Below are positions 6,110 to 13,004 of a DNA stretch of 16,248 nucleotides, piece by piece. The position numbers and the translations under genes were made by a program. Source of the DNA: Chrysochromulina parva (taxonomy: Eukaryota > Haptophyta > Prymnesiales > Chrysochromulinaceae); NCBI GenBank assembly GCA_002887195.1, contig PJAB01001215.1, forward strand, positions 1-16,248, read 5' to 3'. Each line of letters starts with the position of its first letter. Position 1 is the first letter of the stretch. The notes below the pieces were generated by a model, which had not been told where the DNA came from, ran no database searches, and saw nothing but the letters and a program-made list of their open reading frames with translations.

Positions 6110-8281
6110 ATGGCGGCCGACGACGACGATGACACAGACGCCTTTGCATTGGACTTTTTCGCATGGGATTCGTTCTCAACACGTCTTGACTGCATCGATG
6201 CGTTGCCCGCCGCGTCGGCGCCCTTCGCCAGTCGCGACGTGCTCGCAGCCGCGCGCGACTTGGGCACGTCCGCCGCGACCATCGTGAGCGGCAACGGCAA
6301 AACCCGGCAAGGCATCGGCGCCATCGACGTGGATTGGTCGAAGAGCGTGGCGCAGATGCTGGCGACGCCGGACCCAGCTGAGCGGATTGAGCACCTGCGG
6401 GCGCACGGCCTGCTCGCCCAGGTGAAGGCGCTCGGAGATGCGATGCGCGAGGCGGGCGTGGTGGACGCAGCAGTGAGGCTGCTCCTTGACGAGGACGACA
6501 TGGTGAGCGTGGCAGCGGCCGATGTGATCCGGCACTGTACGTGCGCCAACCAGGGCAGCCGCATTCGAGCGCGCGAGGCCGGTGCCATCCCGCACTTGGT
6601 GCGCATGCTCACACGCGTGGCGGACGCCGAATGCCCGGCGGAGCGTGCGGCATCAGTGGTGACCGCGGCGGTCGCAGCGCTGCGCAACCTGTCGTTCCAG
6701 AACGGCGCGAATCGGGACCTGATCCGCGACTCGGGCGGCCTCGAGCCACTGCTGCGCATCGTCGCCAGTGGCCCCCGAGTCGCGGGCCAGCCGCCAGCGC
6801 CGCCCGCCGCCTCGGACTTCAAACGGCGTGAGGCAGCGTACCGAGCGGCCGGCGCGCTGGAGAACTTGGCGGCGGACAATGAGGAGAATGCGGCGGCGAT
6901 CGTGGACGCGGGCGTCGTCCCCGCGATGCGTGAGCTCCTCATCGGAGTTGGACGCACCGCGCTCTCGAACAAGGTGCTTGCGAGTGCCACTGAGTGCGTC
7001 TGAGTGCCACTGAGTGCCACTGAGTGCCACTGAGTGCCACTGAGTGCCACTGAGTGCCACTGAGTGCCACTGAGTGCCTCTGAGTGCCACTGATGGCCAT
7101 GGAGTGCCTCCGAGTGCCTCCGAGTGCCTCCGATTGCCACTTATCGCCGCTTATTGCCACTGATGACCTCTGATGGACGCACCAATTGACGCACCACCTC
7201 TCGCAACCTCCCGCATCCTCTCGCATCAGGCGGCACGCAAGAGTCGTGAGGCGCTCTTCGCGTTGATGCTGAGGGACAAGGCGCGCGTAGCGTCGTGTCG
7301 AGCAGCTATGGAGGCGCGCGCAGCGGCGGCGGCACGCTCGGCTGTGGAAGCCAAGGTTCGCCGCTTGATGACCACTGATGGCCACTGATGACCACTGATT
7401 GCTTCACGCTCGGCTGTGGAAGCCAAGGTTCGCCGCTTGATGACCACTGATGACCACTGATGATTACTGATTGCTTCGCGCTCGGCTGTGGAAGCCAAGG
7501 TTCGCCTCTTGATGCAGCTGGCGATCCACTGATGACCTCTGATGACCACTGATGACCACTGATGATCCATGATTGCCTCCCTCATCAGGTTCGCCTCCTG
7601 ATGCAGTTGCAGCGAGGCGGCGGCGGTCGAGGAGGAGGCGTCGTCGGCGGCGAAGGTGACGAGAGGGGCAGCAGGGGCGCAGCATGCACGCCACACAGCG
7701 CCGAGGTGAGCGCCGAGGTGAGCGCCGCGCCGGAGATCATCACCGCCGGTAATGTGCGATCAGTGGCAATCCGTGGCAATCAGTGGCAATCAGTGCCGGA
7801 GATCATCCCCGCCGGTATGGTGCAATCAGTGGCAATCAGTGGCAATCAGTGGCAATCAGTGCCGGAGATCATCCCCGCCGGTATGGTGCAATCAGTGGCA
7901 ATCAGTGGCAATCAGTGGCAATCAGCACCGGAGATCATCCCCGCCGGTATGGTGCGACACGTCGAGCTTCAGCTAGTGGAGAGCGAATTGAGTGCTCTCG
8001 CGTCCGCAGAGTGGGCGAGCGCGGTGCTCGGGTTGGCGAGGGCCCTCTGGCGCGAGCGCCGTGTCGAGCGCGAGCGCCGTGTCGAGCGCGAGCCGTTGGA
8101 AGCCTCGGCAGATGCTGCCCTGCGGATCAGTGCCAATCAGTGGCAATCAGTGCCTACCCTCCACGTGTCCGACAAGGCGGCGCGCGCGGCCATCTACGCA
8201 CTCCTCAAGCGGCCGCCGCTGTGTGAGGTGCTCACGACACAGACGGACGCTGAGACGCTCGCGATTCGGATTTGTGGGTGA
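6110..8281 (+). CDS. Armadillo-repeat protein
   Basis: Join 6110-6973, 7230-7355 and 7589-8281 for about 560 residues if no further introns are removed. ARM repeats form a helical scaffold for protein binding; the partner is unknown. An acidic start (MAADDDDDTDAF) is followed by three visible ARM-type repeats in exon 1: AVRLLLDEDD through IRAREAGAIPHLVRML, AVAALRNLSFQNGANRDLIRDSGGLEPLL, and AAGALENLAADNEENAAAIVDAGVVPAMREL. Exon 2 adds a basic, Ala-rich helix (SREALFALMLRDK). Exon 3 starts VRLLMQLQ, then a Gly-rich patch, a 66-bp repeat zone (7730-7955) read as 22-residue repeats or possibly spliced out, and a charged helix with RERRVERERRVER. The C-terminus is unsure: the stop TGA is inside the first unit of a G-rich array, and a frame at 8348-8478 beginning MGLMPFPGG could be another exon. 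Confidence 0.7.
6974..7229 (+). other. Intron 1 of the ARM gene
   Basis: A 256-bp phase 0 intron with donor AACAAG|GTGCTT and acceptor CGCATCAG|GCGGCA. It contains about nine copies of the 10-bp unit GAGTGCCACT, then degraded GAGTGCCTCC and GATGACCTCT units, then a Pyr-rich CAACCTCCCGCATCC stretch before the acceptor. No junction duplication is visible here. Reading through exon 1 meets TGA within the first units. Confidence 0.75.
7356..7588 (+). other. Intron 2 of the ARM gene, with three exon-junction copies
   Basis: A 233-bp phase 0 intron with donor GCCAAG|GTTCGCCGC and acceptor CATCAG|GTTCGCCTCC, joining VEAK|VRLLMQ. The last 25 or so bases of exon 2 (CGCTCGGCTGTGGAAGCC then AAG|GTTCGCC) recur twice inside the intron (about 7407-7437 and 7477-7507), separated by GATGACCACT units. 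The final 58 bases match the 3' end of intron 1 in the S1/RS gene at 53 of 58 positions. Confidence 0.8.
7730..7955 (+). repeat. 66-bp tandem repeat, three full units and a fourth partial
   Basis: CCGGAGATCATC starts at 7730, 7796, 7862 and 7928, exactly 66 bp apart. Each unit is about 28 bp of coding-like sequence (PEIIPAGMV) plus about 38 bp of the 10-bp word AATCAGTGGC. Since 66 is a multiple of three, the whole block stays open in frame. It could be translated, or removed as an intron such as 7749-7925 (donor GCCG|GTAATG, acceptor AATCAG|CACC, 177 bp, frame kept). Confidence 0.85.
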
Positions 8282-8347
8282 GGGGATGCAGGGTGAGGGG
8301 AGGCAGGGGGTGAGGGGATGCAGGGGGAGAGGAGGCAGGGGGGGATG
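8276..8347 (+). repeat. G-rich tandem repeat, about four units of 15-17 bp
   Basis: TGAGGGGATGCAGGG-type units start at 8279, 8294 and 8311, with a decayed fourth near 8328. The first unit contains the predicted ARM-gene stop codon. GTGAGG at 8278 could instead be a splice donor, with AG acceptors in each unit. Confidence 0.7.
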
Positions 8348-8711
8348 GGACTCATGCCTTTCCCTGGGGGAGAGGCGCGGCCAGCAGCGGCATCCGCGAC
8401 GCGCGTGGAAGAGCGCCCGGACTCGGGGGCGCCGCGTGCAACATCTAGACGAGTCACGAGATTTTGTCAACATTAGAGCACTCAGTTTAGTTACGTTAGT
8501 CGCTTAGTTTAGAAACGTTCTGAGTAGAGAGTACCGGTACGCGGGTTGCACACCGAGACATTCGGCATAAGGATCCCACACGGCTCGGGCGCATAGGCAC
8601 GAGGCCCCCACGGCAGCTCTGTTTCTTATAGTGAATAGTCTGCTTGCAAGTTCATGCATCGGACCACCGGTCTCTCACTCGTCTCACAGCCTCAGTCCGC
8701 GCATTCCGTCA
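8348..8711. other. Convergent 3' region between the ARM and methyltransferase genes
   Basis: The first part (8348-8478) is an open frame starting MGLMPFPGGEARP and ending at TAG; it may be a last ARM-gene exon. After that the sequence becomes AT-richer (TTTAGTTACGTTAGTCGCTT) and I see no gene to 8711. Both 3' untranslated regions and polyadenylation sites should lie here. Confidence 0.4.
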
Positions 8712-10314
8712 TCAAACCCAAAAATGCGAGCGCACTCCCTGACTGCGGAGCTTGTACATGAGCGCGAGGGCGTCGTCCACGGTGCCCATCTTCGCCTTGT
8801 CCACTTGGTGCCATCCAAAGTCGAGCCCGTCGAAGAAGAAATGGTACTCAAAGTAGATCTCGTCTACGAGGTTCGTCAGGTTGGGCTCGTTTGCGATCAC
8901 CCTGACGATCTCGAGCTCTGGCCCGCCCTTTTGTCCCTCGATGTCCACCTTGAGTACCTGAGGAGGACAATCAAGGGTGCTCAAGGATACTCAAGGGATA
9001 CTCAAGGGTAATCAAGTTCAATCAGGGTAATCAAAGGTACTCATGGATAATCAAAGGTCCACTTGGAGTACCACGAAGTCGGTAATCTAGGGTCCACTTT
9101 CAAGGTTAATCAAGGATAATCAAGAGTACCACGAAGTCGGAAATCAAGGATAATCAAGGATAATCAAGGATAATCAAGAGGACCACGAAGTCGGTAATCA
9201 AGGATAATCAAAGATAATCAAGGATAAGCAAGAGTACCACGAAGTCGGTAGGCTTGGCCGTCGTGGCGAGGGTGTGAAGGAACGAGTTGGCCGTTGGCGT
9301 GTCTTCGCCGACGACGGGCTCGTTGACGAAGTGTATCTTCGGGCGCATCGCCGCAGGGACGGGCCTCCACCAGTCGTCGAGCGGGATCTTGCGGGCTTCC
9401 CACGCGTAGATGGCGTCAAACGAGATGCACCGTCGCTCATACATCCGATAGAAGAGAGGGACGGACTGGCCACTCAACGAGCTCCCATCGAGATTGAGCG
9501 AGTCCGAGCCCGCCTTACCGTCAACCCTAATTTGGTACTCGGCGCTCCCGAGGTCGTAGAAGATCGAACGCGACGAGCCTCCCCTCGTGCACGCTCCAAA
9601 ACGCCGCCCACCTTCCGGCTTGACGCACTGGGTGCGAGGGACGATGTACCCGGTCTCCATCTTGAGGCGCGGGCCCATCCACGCGGCTTGCAGGCTCCTC
9701 TCCACATGGTTGCAGATGGCGAGGGGATGGCGGGCCACCCCACTCAGTGGCTCAATATACTCACGGCTTCCGTCCGGAAGCACAAAATAGGAAAGGGCGA
9801 GCTGCTCGGCCTTGTCCGGGCTGATCGGCCAGAGGCGCCGATAGCTGCCACCTGTCGCCGACGTCAGCCTCTGCCTCTCTTGCGCGTCTTCCGCCCGTCT
9901 CACGTACGCGAGCCACGAGTGCACTCCCGAGACCTGAGCGTGACTGGTCGCGATCTGGCAGATCTTGCCGGCTGCAGGGGCTCGGAGCCAATGCTGCTCG
10001 ATGGCGCTGCTCACGTAGCGGTTGCGCCTTGAGCTGCCTGGTTGGCATTGTGACCCGCTCTTGTGGCGCGGCGGAGGCATGGGCGGCATCGGTGGCATGG
10101 GCGGCTTGGGTGGCAGACCTGGTGGCCATGGAGGCGTCGACAATGTCACGTAGCTGAAGCCAAGCAGGCTCCACGACAAGTGAAACACGCCAGAAGGACA
10201 GATGAGGATGGAGAGGAAGATGACCGTTAGTGTATACAAGATGAAGCAAAACGTCACGGGGGTGCGGGCGGCGAGCTCGCCGAAGAGCACGCGCCAATCG
10301 CTAGGCACGGGCAT
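8712..10314 (-). CDS. Membrane-anchored FkbM-like methyltransferase
   Basis: Join 10314-9238 with 8957-8712 for 440 residues. It is likely a SAM-dependent O-methyltransferase of FkbM type facing the Golgi or secretory lumen. From Met at 10314 a short basic start is followed by a long hydrophobic anchor (FCFILYTLTVIFLSILIC), then a Pro/Met-rich stalk (PPMPPMPPMPPP). The catalytic part shows IFYDLGSAEY (SAM motif I), FDAIYAWE (acidic loop), and, across the splice, TDFVVLKVDIEGQ, which matches the FkbM D-x-[LVI]-K-[VI]-D-[IV]-E-G signature; then VDEIYFEYHF and a terminal ALMYKLRSQGVRSHFWV. The join at 9238/8957 creates the signature, so it is well supported. The frame is open to an upstream ATG at 10551 (79 more residues), but those residues look non-coding and would invade the divergent promoter. 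The acceptor substrate is unknown. Confidence 0.72.
8958..9237 (-). other. Intron of the methyltransferase gene with several decayed junction copies
   Basis: A 280-bp phase 0 intron with donor TTCGTG|GTACTC and acceptor CCTCAG|GTACTC. The junction word CCGACTTCGTGGTACTC recurs inside the intron three times (about 9176-9196, 9125-9141 and 9065-9083 in plus coordinates), one as GTGGTCCTC and one running on into CCAAGTGGACC like exon 2. The rest is TTGATTATCC units, shifting to CTTGAGTATCC near the acceptor. Confidence 0.8.
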
Positions 10315-10650
10315 TGTCGTTCCGAAGGAGCCCTTCCTTCGGTTCAAGGACTCGTGGTCTTTGCGCCTGCACACCGAGAACGAGACAGCAAATGTGTCTT
10401 GACGCCGGCGGTTCGAGGTTTTTCGAACTGTCGCGGATGTTCCCAGCAACTCGCCCTGTGTGAACGTAACGTGACACACGCGGGCAGTAACAGTGCCGTA
10501 GCACCGGTTGTGGGGTGAGGGCCTTATCGCGTCTGTCGTGTTCATGTTCACGCGGCTGTCGCGTCTGTCGTGTTAACGTTCACGCGGCAACTGTGCCCTC
10601 TGACGTGCGTGGAGCGAAGAAATGCCAGAAGGCGAGCTGGCTGGCGGGGC
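10315..10650. promoter_or_regulatory. Shared divergent promoter region of the methyltransferase and TFIIB-like genes
   Basis: These 336 bp lie between the two preferred start codons. They include a 32-bp direct repeat (10527-10590) with GTTCACGCGGC in each copy. Upstream ATGs on both sides (10551 minus, 10570 plus) keep frames open but give unconvincing peptides. Confidence 0.4.
10527..10590. repeat. 32-bp direct repeat, two copies
   Basis: Both units (10527-10558 and 10559-10590) start TCGCGTCTGTCGTGTT and contain GTTCACGCGGC. They differ at three positions or so: CATG versus AACG in the middle, and the last bases. Confidence 0.85.
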
Positions 10651-11342
10651 ATGATGCAGGAGGACGGCCTTCTGGGGGGGGCGATGCAGGACGACGACCT
10701 TCTGGTCACGAGCGACGTGGATCCCGACGTACTTTCGAGCAGCGAGGATGAGTCGTCCTCCATGGACGAGGACTCCGACACCGGCGAGGAGGGGTCCGCT
10801 TTCGAGCCAGAGCAAGATGGGCTGGCACCCGCTCCGCTCATCGACCAGCTCGACTCCACGGTCGCGACTGAGTCCATGGAGATCGCCCTGCCTTCGCCGG
10901 TGGGGCACGTGTGCGGCGACTGCGGCCGGCGGCTTCCAAACCCAGCCTCTGGCGTTACGACGTGCTTGTGTGGCCTGTGCCTGCCACCGGCGCCGGTCTC
11001 GCCTGCAGCAGCTGAGTCGCTCGCCGCGGCCGCGGCCTTCGACTCTGCCGTGCCTCCGACGCTCCGTGTGCCCATGCCCACCGGAGCCGTGCCGGAGCCC
11101 GGGGACAGCGTGCCACCGCCGCCGCCGCCGCCGCCAGCCGCGGCGCGCGCGGCGCGCCCGTCGCTCTCGGCACGGGCGCAGCCAACGGGTGGCGTGCGCC
11201 GCCAGTCAAAGTCACCCGCCAGCGCACACGGCGCCGGCCGGCGCCGCCGCTTCTCCGAGGTCGGTGGCGGCGGCGGCGGTGGTGGCGGTGGCGCCGGCGC
11301 ACAGCATTCGCAGCAGCCGCAGTCTCAACCGCCGCCGCCGCC

Positions 11343-11379
<37 letters not shown>

Positions 11380-12970
11380 GCCAACCGCGCAGCGGCCATC
11401 CAGCGGTGGTACGGCACGGTGAGCGCCAAGCTTGGCGGCCTACCTCGCTTCGTCCTCAACGACGCCCAGCTCATCTACCGGCGCGCGCTCCGAGACACGG
11501 AGCGACAAGGCGTGGGGGAGCACAGCCTGTTGCTTGCGAGTCTGGACCATGCCTTGCATCGGCACCTGTTCGAGTACACGCGCCCTGCGCTCTGCCAGGC
11601 CACAGCGGGCCCGGGGCAGCCACCCAAGGTGCAGCTCGCCCAGCTCGCGGCGGCCGCTCTGGTCGTGGCGCGCCAGAATGACGAGACCGCGGCTCCGTCG
11701 GCCTCGCCGGTCGCGCACTACACTGCCCAGCTGTGCGAGGAGCTGCTCAAGTCGTCCAGACGGGATGGGAAGAGCTCCGAGCACGGCGCCAAGAGCTCGG
11801 CCGCACGCAACGCTCTGTGGATCAAAGCTGCCGTGGCCGCAGCCGAGCGCGCCGTCTTGGGCGGCTACGGCCGCGACAAAGAACCGCTGGCCTTTGCCGC
11901 CGCCATCACGCTGATGATCTTCGAGCGGAACACGCCGTTTGGGAAGCCCAAGACGGCGCCGAACGCCGCGCAGGTAGCTGAGGCGGCGGCCATCTCGACG
12001 GACGCCTTGATGCGCGCGTACGAGGAGGTACGCCGCTGAGTGCCCTGTGCGGATTGCCATCGCTGATGGCTGATCCCTGATGGATCATCGCTGATGACGT
12101 CCCTCATCGCTGATGGCCTCTCGTAGAGCCTCTCCGAGTGCGTCTGAGAGTGCCGTTCTGAGAGCGCCGTTCTGAGCGCCGTTCTGAGAGACGCCGCCCG
12201 TCGCTGCCGCTCGCTCCGCGGGGCAGGACTTGCTGCTCAACATGGAAGCGGTCCTTGAGGCCTCCCAGCTCGCGATCTTGCCGCCAAAGGATGCGGCTGC
12301 CAACTTGAGCGCGCCCGCGCCCCCGCCCTCGATGCGGAAACCACCGAGCAAGCGGCGCAAGACGGGGACCGGCGTCGGCGTGGCGGCCGCCTCCGCGGCC
12401 GCCACGGCCGCGGCCACCGGCGCAGGCGGCGCAGGCGGCGCGGGCCGAGGCGGGGGCGCGGGGTGCGCCGGTGCCGGTGGTGGCGCCGGAGGTGCGCGCT
12501 CGTCAGGGCACCATTTGAGCACCCCCGAGGGCGCGGAGCTGACGCTGGAGCCGCCGTCGACCGCTAGCGAGAGTGGCACCGACATGGAAGTGGAGCGTCA
12601 GGGATGCGCGCACTGCGGCTCAGCGCTGCCGCCGGGATCGGAGCTCCTCGAGCCGCCGCGCCCCCCGCTGTGCATCGACTGCCTCGAGGACCAATGCCAT
12701 CAATGTGGGCGCGTCGACCCGATCGACGTCGACGCACATCGGCGCTGTTTTGGATGCATGCGAGAGGCGGTGCTGCGCCGACGGCTCATCATCGGGGGGC
12801 TGCGTGGCATGAAGCCCCATTCGCTCGCGGCGGCGCAGGCGCAGTGGCATGCGCAGCACGCGGCAGCGCAGCACGCGGAACAACAGCACGCGGCACAGCA
12901 GGACGCGGCACAGCAGCGTGCGGTGGCGCAGTGGGCGGCGTGGCAGCAAAAGCAGCAGCAGCAGCATGAG

Positions 12971-13004
<34 letters not shown>

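Noticed and set aside
7730..7955. CRISPR array of 66-bp period
   Set aside because: The whole 66-bp unit is conserved, so there are no unique spacers, and no cas genes are near.
8958..9237. CRISPR-like pattern of repeated words with spacers
   Set aside because: The repeated words are exon-junction copies, the spacers are themselves 10-bp repeats, and the setting is a eukaryotic intron with GT/AG ends and frame-restoring exons.
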